DNA of 64,000 nt from Leifsonia sp. 466MF (lineage in GTDB: Bacteria > Actinomycetota > Actinomycetes > Actinomycetales > Microbacteriaceae). Position 1 is the first letter of the stretch. Every line of letters begins with the position of its first letter. Below the pieces are notes generated by a model. The model was not told the DNA's origin, searched no databases, and saw only the letters and a list, made by a program, of their open reading frames with translations. Location: contig NZ_LT629696.1 in NCBI RefSeq assembly GCF_900100265.1, forward strand, positions 1,116,001-1,180,000, in the 5' to 3' direction. Made by a program: the position numbers and the translations under genes. Positions 57,040 through 64,000 of the stretch are shown piece after piece.

Positions 57040-57212
57040 CCCGTGCGGGCCCGGTAGAGGGCGGTGCGCGCCCCGACTGTGGATGAGTCGGTGCGGTGCG
57101 CGGCTGGGGACGGAATTGCGCACATCCCGACCGCCCGGCATTCGCCGCAACTCTTGCTTCCGCACGCCGCCGGGCGGACCATGGAAGAGGCGATGCGGGC
57201 GCCACGGGTCGG

Positions 57213-57416
57213 ATGGGGATGATCACGATGGTCGCGGACTCACGGGTGTGCAGAGTGTGCGGAGGGCCGATCTCCGCGGAACGGCGGCTGGTGCCGACGT
57301 CACGCGGGGCATGGGCAGTGGTGACGGTCGCGGTGGGCTGCCGAAATCCGCTCTGCCGTGCGTCGTCGATCGCCCAGCAACGCATGGTGCCCCCCGGCAC
57401 CACCCTGGTCGCCTGA
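57213..57416 (+). CDS. Small zinc-ribbon-like protein
   Basis: Reading frame of 67 codons: VCRVCGGPISAERR then VTVAVGCRNPLCRAS, i.e. a Cys-x2-Cys and a Cys-x4-Cys pair that could bind one zinc. No family recognised and no ribosome binding site is clear; in-frame ATGs at 57213, 57219 and 57228 are alternatives. The 57027-57212 gap upstream holds nothing else. A palindrome follows. Confidence 0.45.
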   Translation: MGMITMVADSRVCRVCGGPISAERRLVPTSRGAWAVVTVAVGCRNPLCRASSIAQQRMVPPGTTLVA

Positions 57417-57436
57417 GCGCAGGCGACCGGCCGACC

Positions 57437-57497
57437 GCCTGTGGGTCGCAACACGCCGTTCTGGCGCGCCCATAACGGCGTGTTGCGACCCCCAGGC
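57437..57497. repeat. 61-base intergenic palindrome
   Basis: Perfect 18-bp arms (57443-57460 and 57474-57491, GGGTCGCAACACGCCGTT), extended by five outer pairs after one mismatch. It lies between the convergent zinc-ribbon and MFS genes. Similar in size and placement to the other palindromes here but with its own arm sequence. Confidence 0.85.
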
Positions 57498-57517
57498 CAA
57501 AACGCCGGCAGCCGCGG

Positions 57518-58930
57518 TCAGGAGGCAGCGGCGGCGGCCGCACGCCGCGCCCGCCCGGGCCGCACGAACACCAGCAGCGCCAGGTGCACCACCGCCAGCA
57601 CGGTCGCGACGCCGACGGCCGCCAGCCAGCTGCCCGCGGTCGTCCCACCGCTGAACAGCAGTCCGAGCACCGTGGTCGCGACGATCGCCCCGACATAGCG
57701 CGACGTCTGGAAGATGCCCGCGGCGACACCGCTGTCCTCCGGGCGGGCCGCCGAGTAGAGCGCCTGATTCATCCCGATGCTGACGACGCAGTAGGGGATG
57801 CCGAGCGCCGCAGTGAGCACGAGCACGACCCAGGGTGCCGTCGTCGCGGCGGCGACGGCGAGAAGGGCGGCCCCGACGACGAGCGCTATCGCACCGGTGA
57901 TCAACGTCGGCCGCAGCCCGACGGACTCGATCGCGCGCGCGGCGAGCGGCGTGACGACGATGGTCACGGCCGCGAGCGGGAACATGAGCAGTCCGGCGAC
58001 GCCCGCGCTGTAGCCTCCGTGCGTCTGCAGGTACTGCGGCAGACCGAAGAAGGCGGAGTAGTAGACGACGTTGAAGATCGCGAAGCTGAGGTACACCAGC
58101 AGCAGACGCCGGTTCGCCGCCAGCAGCCGCAGATCGAGGAACGGGTGCGCTGTGCGCAACTCCCGCCAGACGAACAGTACGGCGGCCACGGCGCACACCG
58201 GCAGCAGCCACCAGAGCGGCTGAGGTTCGAGGTCGAGCAGGAAGACAAGCAGCGACGTGAGGGTCGCGATGAACAGCAGGATGCCCGGGATGTCGGACTC
58301 GGCCAGCGTGCGCCCCAGCGGCACCCGCTCCCGCTCGGCGTCCGCCGGTGCGAAGAACCACACGCCGACGAAGGCGATCAGGGCCAGTGGCACGTTCACC
58401 CAGAAGATCGACTGCCAGCCGAGGAACGTGATCAATGCGCCGCCGAGCACCGGCCCGATGGCGGCGCCGGAGGTGTTGGCGATCTGGATGCGGCCGAGCA
58501 GTCGCGGCGTCCCCACCCCGGAGGCCGCCGCGAGCGGTCGCAGCAGGGCGATCGCCGAGGGGAACGCGGTCGCCGTCCCCACCGCGAGAGCCACTCGGCC
58601 GACGCAGACGGCGGCGAGGGAGCCTGCGAACGGCGTGAGCGCGCAGGCGAGGACGACGACCAGCATCCCGAACAGGAACAGACGGCGCGGGCCGAAGCGG
58701 TCGCCGAGTCGACCCATCAGCGGCTGGCCGGCGGCCGACGCCAGGTAGAACGACGTGATGACCCAGGTCACGGCCGTCACATCCACACCGAAGTCGTGCT
58801 GCAGCGGCACGAGGGCCACGGCGATCATCGACGAGTTGAGCGGGTTCAGCAGCGTGCCGAGGCTGAGCGCGGCGACGGCCGCCCCCGCGCGCGGGCGCGC
58901 AGGATCGTCGGAGCGGGTCACCCCGTCCAC
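57518..58930 (-). CDS. DHA2-type MFS multidrug efflux pump
   Basis: Membrane protein of 470 residues with about 14 spans. Motif A GRLGDRFGPRRLFLFG (about 76-91) and the motif C-like GAAIGPVLGGALITFLGWQS in helix 5 mark proton-drug antiporters of the EmrB/QacA group; the N-terminal LNSSMIAVALVPLQHDFGVD matches the first helix. Exports drugs or metabolites. No regulator is adjacent. GTG start. Confidence 0.9.
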   Translation of the reverse strand: MDGVTRSDDPARPRAGAAVAALSLGTLLNPLNSSMIAVALVPLQHDFGVDVTAVTWVITSFYLASAAGQPLMGRLGDRFGPRRLFLFGMLVVVLACALTPFAGSLAAVCVGRVALAVGTATAFPSAIALLRPLAAASGVGTPRLLGRIQIANTSGAAIGPVLGGALITFLGWQSIFWVNVPLALIAFVGVWFFAPADAERERVPLGRTLAESDIPGILLFIATLTSLLVFLLDLEPQPLWWLLPVCAVAAVLFVWRELRTAHPFLDLRLLAANRRLLLVYLSFAIFNVVYYSAFFGLPQYLQTHGGYSAGVAGLLMFPLAAVTIVVTPLAARAIESVGLRPTLITGAIALVVGAALLAVAAATTAPWVVLVLTAALGIPYCVVSIGMNQALYSAARPEDSGVAAGIFQTSRYVGAIVATTVLGLLFSGGTTAGSWLAAVGVATVLAVVHLALLVFVRPGRARRAAAAAAS

Positions 58931-58948
58931 GCTACCCGGATCGCGCGA

Positions 58949-59194
58949 TCAGTCGTCGAGGTCCTCGGTCGTGACGGGGATGGTGGAGCGGTAGGGGTAG
59001 GCGGGCATCGACGAGTACTCCTCCTCGTCGGCCAGCTCGTACACGTCGTAGGCGAGGGCCCCGGCGAACAGGGTGGCGACGCGGATCTCGCCGGGAGGGC
59101 ACCCGCCGATCAGGGGCACGACCACGACGCTGTCGAGGGTCCGGCCGTCCTCGTAGAGGAGGGCCGCTTTGATGGTTCGCGTAAGTGCGTCCAT
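58949..59194 (-). CDS. Small hypothetical protein
   Basis: Product of 81 residues starting MDALTRTIKAALLYEDGRTL, predicted beta/alpha with an acidic C-terminus. No family recognised. ATG with TAAAGT 6 bases upstream. It lies 18 bases upstream of the MFS gene on the same strand, so they may share a transcript, and is divergent from the DUF7882-like pair. Confidence 0.6.
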   Translation of the reverse strand: MDALTRTIKAALLYEDGRTLDSVVVVPLIGGCPPGEIRVATLFAGALAYDVYELADEEEYSSMPAYPYRSTIPVTTEDLDD

Positions 59195-59200
59195 GACCGG

Positions 59201-59206
59201 ACTTTA
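59201..59206 (-). promoter_or_regulatory. Leaderless -10 hexamer TAAAGT
   Basis: Minus-strand TAAAGT 6 bases before the ATG at 59194. Confidence 0.5.
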
Positions 59207-59279
59207 CGGCGATTCGCACAACCGTGACTTGACGGCGCGCGGTGGTTTGGAGAAAGTGATCCAGACAGGAAGGACTCGC

Positions 59280-59657
59280 GTGGGAACGCTGATCTACGAC
59301 GGGGCCGACGGCTTCACGTTCGACGACCGGGTGCTCGCGCACCTCCAAGCGGTGGTCCAGACCAAGCTGCGGCGCCGGGAGGGCTTCCTCCTCATCTGGA
59401 CGGATCGCACGGCCGGCTCCGAGGGCGTGCTGCGGTCGATCTGGCTCGACCCCTCCATCTCGCTGCAGTTCGTGTTCGCGCGGCCGGAGCTGCCGGAGCT
59501 GAACCGCGACTGGCTGACCATCCTCGGCGAGCGGGCCAACAGCAACTCCGGGCTGATGCTCGAGGACGACCTGCGCGCGGAGATCCGCGAAGAGGTCCCG
59601 GAGGGCACCTATCGGGCGAGCCGGACGAGGAACGGCAAGCGCCGCGAGGGGGCGTGA
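59280..59657 (+). CDS. DUF7882-like small protein, copy 1
   Basis: Product of 125 residues: VGTLIYDGADGFTFDDRVLA at the start, then HLQAVVQTKLRRREGFLLIW and SIWLDPSISLQFVF. This is the Microbacteriaceae family I know as DUF7882, sometimes mislabelled ATP-dependent DNA ligase. Function unknown. GTG has an AGGAAGG ribosome binding site. The next gene is a paralogue, starting one base after this stop. Confidence 0.75.
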   Translation: MGTLIYDGADGFTFDDRVLAHLQAVVQTKLRRREGFLLIWTDRTAGSEGVLRSIWLDPSISLQFVFARPELPELNRDWLTILGERANSNSGLMLEDDLRAEIREEVPEGTYRASRTRNGKRREGA

Positions 59658-59658
59658 C

Positions 59659-59994
59659 GTGGGAAGGCTGGTCTACGGGACCGCGCCGCAGGAGTACGAG
59701 TTCGACGACCGCACCCTGGCGCACGTCAAGATCGCCGTCGTCACGAAGCTGCGCCGCCACGAGAGCTTCCTGCTGAACTGGCAGATCCCCGCCGACCTCG
59801 GCGGAGGCCGGGTGAGCCTCTGGATCAGCCGGGACATCCCGCTGGCGTTCGTGTTCAGCGGGACCAAGCCGCCGCGACTCAACGACAAGTGGATGGATGT
59901 GCTCCTGCGCACGAGCCAGCGCACCGGTGGAATGGTGGTCGTCTCCGAAGCGGAGGCGGAGGCCATCGTCGAGCGCGACGAGAGAGGGGACTGA
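59659..59994 (+). CDS. DUF7882-like small protein, copy 2
   Basis: Product of 111 residues paralogous to the preceding gene: EYEFDDRTLAHVKIAVVTKL, RRHESFLLNWQIPA, and SLWISRDIPLAFVFSGTKPP. The C-terminal EAEAEAIVERDERGD replaces the basic tail of copy 1. Same transcript as copy 1 and probably the DUF4287 gene, which starts 2 bases after its stop. Confidence 0.75.
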   Translation: MGRLVYGTAPQEYEFDDRTLAHVKIAVVTKLRRHESFLLNWQIPADLGGGRVSLWISRDIPLAFVFSGTKPPRLNDKWMDVLLRTSQRTGGMVVVSEAEAEAIVERDERGD

Positions 59995-59996
59995 GG

Positions 59997-60287
59997 ATGT
60001 CGTTCCAGGCTTATCTCGACGCGGTCGAGGACAAGACCGGCAAGACGCCGCGCGAACTGGTCGCGGAGGCGGGGGAGCGCGGGTTCGGCCCGGGCACCAA
60101 GGCGGGTGAGATCCTCGCCTGGCTGAAGGACGATTACGGGCTGGGGCGCGGGCACGGGATGGCGATGGTGCATGTGATCACCAAGGGCCCGCAGATCGAC
60201 ACGAAGTTCGTCGGGACGGACGGCGTGCACCGGGACGAGTCGGCGACGCTGTGGCTCGACGGGAAGGCGACCAAGCCCGCCGGCTGA
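59997..60287 (+). CDS. DUF4287 family protein
   Basis: Product of 96 residues: SFQAYLDAVEDKTGKTPREL, then GEILAWLKDDYGLGRGHGMA, the DUF4287 signature of a small helical domain related to DUF5655-type proteins. Function unknown. Third gene of the 59280-60287 run. Confidence 0.85.
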   Translation: MSFQAYLDAVEDKTGKTPRELVAEAGERGFGPGTKAGEILAWLKDDYGLGRGHGMAMVHVITKGPQIDTKFVGTDGVHRDESATLWLDGKATKPAG

Positions 60288-60318
60288 TTCCTTCGCCTCG
60301 CGGCCCGCCTGGCCGCAC

Positions 60319-61269
60319 TCAGGGCAGCAGCGCGAGCTTGCCGCCCGGGTGTCCCTCCTTCAGGAACGCGAGGGCCTCCGGCGCATCGGCGAGTGGATAC
60401 GTCCGCGCCATCGGGACCTGAAGGCGGCCGCTGCCGGCCAGCTCGAGGAGCGGGCCGCGCACGGAATCGCGGAACGCCTGGCTCTCCGGCTGCGCGCCGA
60501 AGACGGCGGGGAAGCCCTCCTGCTGTGCGCGCTGGGCCGCGACGATCGTGACGATGCGCAGCCGGTCGGGGACGAGTTCGAGGGAGACGTCGATCGCCTC
60601 GTCGGTTCCGACCGTGTCGAGCGCCGCGGCGATGGGGCCCTGGGCGGCTTCCGTCGCCCGCTCTGCGAGCCCCGGTCCGTATGCGATCGGCAGGCCGCCG
60701 AAGCGGCGCACCCGGGCGAAGCTCGCTTCGCTCGCCGTTCCGATGACGCGTGCGCCGATCTCGGCCGCCTGCTGGAGGATGCTCACGCCGACCGCGCCCG
60801 ATGCTCCGTGCACGAGGATGGTCTCGCCCGCGCGCACGTGGGTCACGTCGAGCATCTGGGCGGCCGTCGTGCCGACGAGCAGCAGGTTCGCGGCCTCTTC
60901 GTCGGCCAGCCGAGCGGGCTTGGCGAACACGTCCTTCGCCGGGACGGTGACGGCGGTGGCATAGCCGCCCTGGATGCGGAACGCGACAACCGCGTCGCCG
61001 ACGGCCCCGCCGCCGGACGCGATCTCGGTATCCGGACCCATGGCCGCGATGACGCCGGCCACCTCGTAGCCGATCGGGACTGGGAGCTCGAGGCCCTCTC
61101 GGGGTGCGGACACGTGCTTGTAGTCCGCCGGGTTGACGCCCGCGGCGCGGACCTCGATCGTGACCTCGCCCTGCCGAGGTTCCGGAACCTCGACCTCCGC
61201 GAACTCCCACCTCTCCGGCCCGCCCCAGCGGGTCGCTCGCCACTGTCGTCCTGTCTTCTGGCTCGCCAT
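60319..61269 (-). CDS. Zinc-independent quinone oxidoreductase-type MDR enzyme
   Basis: Protein of 316 residues of the medium-chain dehydrogenase superfamily. GroES-like N-terminal domain (VRAAGVNPADYKHVS, PIGYEVAGVIAAMG) and Rossmann domain (ILVHGASGAVGVSILQQAAE). No zinc-binding Cys pattern is present, so it is the NADPH:quinone reductase-like subgroup. Substrate unknown. ATG 61269 chosen as the usual family start. Confidence 0.88.
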   Translation of the reverse strand: MASQKTGRQWRATRWGGPERWEFAEVEVPEPRQGEVTIEVRAAGVNPADYKHVSAPREGLELPVPIGYEVAGVIAAMGPDTEIASGGGAVGDAVVAFRIQGGYATAVTVPAKDVFAKPARLADEEAANLLLVGTTAAQMLDVTHVRAGETILVHGASGAVGVSILQQAAEIGARVIGTASEASFARVRRFGGLPIAYGPGLAERATEAAQGPIAAALDTVGTDEAIDVSLELVPDRLRIVTIVAAQRAQQEGFPAVFGAQPESQAFRDSVRGPLLELAGSGRLQVPMARTYPLADAPEALAFLKEGHPGGKLALLP

Positions 61270-61325
61270 GGTCGCAGTCAACTCCCGTCGGCTGTGCGCC
61301 GGCTCAAGACCTCCACCATGCCGTC

Positions 61326-62420
61326 TCAGGTGGCGGAGACGCGGTCCGCAGCGCGGCCGCTGTGCCGGGCACGGCGCGGGCGGGTCGGTGCGAGGCGAAG
61401 CATCTGGGCGGTCGAGCTGTCGTCGAGCTCGACCAGGTCGCCGCGCGACTTGATGAAGTCGCTGAACGAGCGGTACCCGAGGGCCTTCTCGCTGAAGGAC
61501 GGGTCCATCCTCTTCATCTGGCCCTTGACCGTCGAGCTGTGCAGCCACGGCGAGTCGTCCTTCTCGTGGCCGAGCTGCATGGCGCGGGCGAGGAGGCGGG
61601 TGGCCACGTGCTGCGGGTCCTCGCTCTGCTCCTCGTCCGCGTCGTCGGCGCTGGTCGTGGCCGCGGCGCGCTTGCGGCTGCCGCGCGTCGGCCGCTGGGC
61701 AGGCTCGGCGGCTGGAGCCGACGCATCCACCGCCCCGGCTTCGGCAGCGGCGCCATCCGTCTCGGCCTGGTCACCCGCAGGCTCCGCGGCGACCGCGGTC
61801 ACCGGCTCGGTGCCGGCCGCGACCTCGACGTCGTCCGCGTCCTCCGCCTCGTCACGGGCGATGCCGGGGAGGTCATCGTAGCTGACGAACTCGTCGCACG
61901 CCGCGGCGAGCGACTTCGCGGTCGAGCCGGCGACGCCGATCCCGATCACATAGCGCCCGAGGCGCTTCACCCGCTGGGCCAGCGGGATGTAGTCCGAGTC
62001 GCCCGCGACGATGACGACGTGCGTGAGCTCGGGAAGCCGGAAGAGGTCTTCGACCGCGTCGACCGCGAGCCGGATGTCGGCGCCGTTCTTGGCGTAGGCG
62101 GCGGCCGGGAAGAGCTGAACGAGGTCGACCGCGCGGCCCACGAGCTGGCCGCGGTACTCGGCGTTGACGGCGGACGACCAGTCGGCGTACGCCCGCGTCA
62201 GCACCAGCGTGCCGAACGACGAGGAGAAGTCGATCACCGCACCCAGGTCGACGCGCGCTTCCGCCAGCTTCTCGGCGAAGCCCGCTTTGGGCGCGGTCGA
62301 ACTCGACTTGGGCCGATCGCGCATATAGGAGCCACGACCGTGCACCTGGTCGTAGCGGGATATGACGATGTTGTCGAAGTCTATGTAGACAGCGACACGG
62401 CCGTCTCCGGGTTCACTCAT
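61326..62420 (-). CDS. NYN-domain nuclease-like protein with LOTUS (OST-HTH) domain
   Basis: Protein of 364 residues. N-terminal NYN/PIN-like domain (about 8-170): VAVYIDFDNIVI with Asp14 and Asp16, NGADIRLAVDAVEDLF, and VIVAGDSDYIPLAQRVKRLG, the acidic residues of a metal-dependent RNase. A long Ala/Glu-rich linker with a basic patch (RGSRKRAAA) leads to a C-terminal OST-HTH/LOTUS domain (about 275-345, ALGYRSFSDFIKSRGDLVEL), which binds RNA. ATG with TATCGT 6 bases upstream. Confidence 0.85.
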   Translation of the reverse strand: MSEPGDGRVAVYIDFDNIVISRYDQVHGRGSYMRDRPKSSSTAPKAGFAEKLAEARVDLGAVIDFSSSFGTLVLTRAYADWSSAVNAEYRGQLVGRAVDLVQLFPAAAYAKNGADIRLAVDAVEDLFRLPELTHVVIVAGDSDYIPLAQRVKRLGRYVIGIGVAGSTAKSLAAACDEFVSYDDLPGIARDEAEDADDVEVAAGTEPVTAVAAEPAGDQAETDGAAAEAGAVDASAPAAEPAQRPTRGSRKRAAATTSADDADEEQSEDPQHVATRLLARAMQLGHEKDDSPWLHSSTVKGQMKRMDPSFSEKALGYRSFSDFIKSRGDLVELDDSSTAQMLRLAPTRPRRARHSGRAADRVSAT

Positions 62421-62426
62421 GCTGCC

Positions 62427-62432
62427 ACGATA
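62427..62432 (-). promoter_or_regulatory. Leaderless -10 hexamer TATCGT
   Basis: Minus-strand TATCGT 6 bases before the ATG at 62420. Confidence 0.5.
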
Positions 62433-62528
62433 GCTTGCGGCCGCCGTGAGCCGACCGGCGGGAAGCAGGATGTGGACAAGCTGCGGCTGTGGATGGACGA
62501 CACGAGGTGCCGCCCATCCACTCGCCGG

Positions 62529-63947
62529 TCAGACCCGCGCGTAGCGGTCCGCGACGTCGAGTGCCGCGTCGATCGCGGCGAGACCACGACGCAGCTCGTC
62601 CTCTTCGATGACCAGCGGCGGCGCGACGTGCACGCGGTTGAAGTGGGTGAACGGCCAGACGCCCGCGGCCTTGCAGGCCGCCGCGACCTCGGCCATCGGC
62701 GCCGCATCCGGTCCCGCCGCGTTGAACGGCACCAGCGGCTCCCGCGTCTCGCGGTCGCGCACCAGCTCCAGCGCCCAGAACAGGCCGCGGCCGCGCACCT
62801 CGCCGAGCGACGGGTGCCGCTCCTGCCACGACCGGAGCTCCGGCTCGACCACACGCGAGCCGAGGTCGCGCACCCGCTCCAGGATGCCGTCCCGCTCGAA
62901 CACGTCGAACGTCGCGACCCCGGCGGCGCAGGCCAGCGGGTGTCCCGAATAGGTGAGGCCGCCCTGGAACGCCACATCGTCGAACCGCGCGGCGATGGCG
63001 TCCGAGATGACGACGCCGCCGAGCGGCACATACCCGGAGTTGACGCCCTTCGCGAAGGTGATCAGGTCGGGCACGACGTCGAACGCATCCACGGCGAACC
63101 ACTCGCCGATCCGCCCGAAGCCGACCATGACCTCGTCGGCGATGTACACGATCCCGTACCGGTCGCACAGCTCCCGCACGCCCGCGAGGTACCCGGGCGG
63201 CGGCACCAGCACGCCGTTCGTGCCGACGACGGTCTCGGCGATGAGCGCCGCGATCGTGCCGGCGCCCTCCAGCACGATCACGTTCTCGAGGTGCTCCAGC
63301 GCGCGCTGCGTCTCCTCCTCCGGCGAGGTCGAGTGGAAGGCGCTCCGGTAGGGGTACGGGCCGAAGAAGTGCGCGACCGACGGGTCGCTCGGCTCATTCG
63401 CCCAGCGCCGCGGGTCGCCGGTGAGGGCGATCGCGGTCGAGGTGCCGCCGTGATACGAGCGGTACATCGACAGCACCTTGCGGCGTCCGGTCACCGCGCG
63501 CGCCAGGCGCACCGCGTACTCGTTCGCATCCGCCCCGCCGTTGGTGAAGAAGACCTTGTTGAGCGTCCCCGGAGCCACCTCGGCGATGCGCCGAGCGAGC
63601 TCGCCGCGCACGTCGTTCGCCATGGACGGCTGCACCGTGGCGAGTCGGCCCGCCTGCTGCTGGATGGCGGCGACGAGATCGGGATGCTGGTGCCCCAGGT
63701 TCAGGTTCACCAGCTGCGAGCTGAAGTCGAGGTACGCATTCCCGTCGTAGTCCCAGAACGTGGAGCCCTCGCCCGCGGCGATCGGCAGCGGGTCGATCTT
63801 CGCCTGGGCGCTCCACGAGTGGAAGACGTGCGCGCGGTCGTCGCTGCGCACCTGGCGCTCCGCCGCCGCATCCCCGAACGGATGCTCGACGCCGTGCCGG
63901 TCGAGGTAGCCGGTCCGCGTGCCGGTGGTCGGGATGGTGTCCGTCAT
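62529..63947 (-). CDS. Class III omega-aminotransferase
   Basis: PLP enzyme of 472 residues of the 4-aminobutyrate/beta-alanine aminotransferase family. VFFTNGGADANEYAVRLAR, IADEVMVGFGRIGEWFA (Asp contacting PLP) and the PLP lysine in DLITFAKGVNSGYVPLGG are visible. ATG 63947 follows GAGGAG; a GTG at 63965 is in frame and overlaps the stop of an upstream gene at the window edge, so the two are probably one operon. The likely role is catabolism of an omega-amino acid. Confidence 0.9.
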   Translation of the reverse strand: MTDTIPTTGTRTGYLDRHGVEHPFGDAAAERQVRSDDRAHVFHSWSAQAKIDPLPIAAGEGSTFWDYDGNAYLDFSSQLVNLNLGHQHPDLVAAIQQQAGRLATVQPSMANDVRGELARRIAEVAPGTLNKVFFTNGGADANEYAVRLARAVTGRRKVLSMYRSYHGGTSTAIALTGDPRRWANEPSDPSVAHFFGPYPYRSAFHSTSPEEETQRALEHLENVIVLEGAGTIAALIAETVVGTNGVLVPPPGYLAGVRELCDRYGIVYIADEVMVGFGRIGEWFAVDAFDVVPDLITFAKGVNSGYVPLGGVVISDAIAARFDDVAFQGGLTYSGHPLACAAGVATFDVFERDGILERVRDLGSRVVEPELRSWQERHPSLGEVRGRGLFWALELVRDRETREPLVPFNAAGPDAAPMAEVAAACKAAGVWPFTHFNRVHVAPPLVIEEDELRRGLAAIDAALDVADRYARV

Positions 63948-63961
63948 CGTCGTCTCCTCGC

Positions 63962-64000
63962 TCACGCGTTGCCCGGGAAAGCCAGCTCGATGCGCGAATG
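63962..64000 (-). CDS. C-terminal end of an upstream gene (partial)
   Basis: In the frame ending with TGA at 63962-63964 the minus strand reads HSRIELAFPGNA to the window edge. It overlaps the possible GTG start of the aminotransferase gene (GTGA), the operon style used throughout this window. Too short to identify. Confidence 0.4.
   Translation of the reverse strand, partial: HSRIELAFPGNA

Overview
The window reads as chromosome of a high-GC actinobacterium of the family Microbacteriaceae (Leifsonia-like). The signs are the GC-rich coding bias, many GTG starts, a mycothiol S-conjugate amidase (mycothiol is actinobacterial), and small families I associate with this group (DUF4307, DUF4245, DUF6264, DUF6228 and DUF7882-like proteins). 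There are about 75 protein genes and one tRNA gene. I see no rRNA, CRISPR array, transposase, integrase or prophage, and no gene-free stretch over 300 bases.

Layout. 0-17 kb: a type II NADH dehydrogenase, a PASTA/MmpS-like membrane protein, a tRNA-Leu(UAA), a large Ig-repeat membrane protein, a TetR-MFS-deaminase/aldolase-sugar-lactone oxidase operon, a LemA-M48 protease pair, a TetR-ABC exporter operon, a GAF-like membrane protein and a YcaQ-type DNA glycosylase. 17-33 kb: a four-gene ABC importer, an AI-2E family transporter, threonine deaminase, greA, mca, a LysE exporter with a divergent Lrp regulator, a hemolysin III-type protein divergent from uppS, a class V aminotransferase and phoH. 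33-46 kb: core metabolism and DNA repair, namely a xseA-xseB-DUF4245-carbonic anhydrase-fumC operon, divergent ispH, divergent fructose-bisphosphate aldolase and glpX, rmuC, a DEDDh exonuclease, a methyltransferase and ychF. 46-55 kb: a visibly accessory region of short hypothetical genes, some resembling immunity-type families, with a MalT-like regulator. 55-64 kb: acetyltransferase, hydrolase, a DHA2-type MFS pump, a DUF7882-like tandem pair, a quinone-reductase-like enzyme, a NYN-domain protein and a class III aminotransferase.

How it works together. Most operons use overlapping stop/start codons (ATGA or GTGA). About two dozen genes that head transcription units have a TANNNT hexamer 6-8 bases before the start codon and no Shine-Dalgarno sequence, so leaderless transcription looks common here. 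Genes inside operons and some others (greA, lemA, the ABC binding protein, fbaA, glpX) have good ribosome binding sites.

Most notable observations. (1) The last 24 bases of ychF recur twice downstream, at 46699 and 47884, each copy bounding a small block of accessory genes; this suggests repeated integration at the ychF 3' end. (2) A 33-base gene 3' end is repeated at 48571 and 53770 around the core of the island. (3) Six long intergenic palindromes of 53-72 bases occur, in at least two sequence subfamilies, mostly between convergent genes. (4) A three-helix leader with two competing pairings precedes phoH. (5) A tRNA with a UAA anticodon lacks the long variable arm expected of tRNA-Leu.
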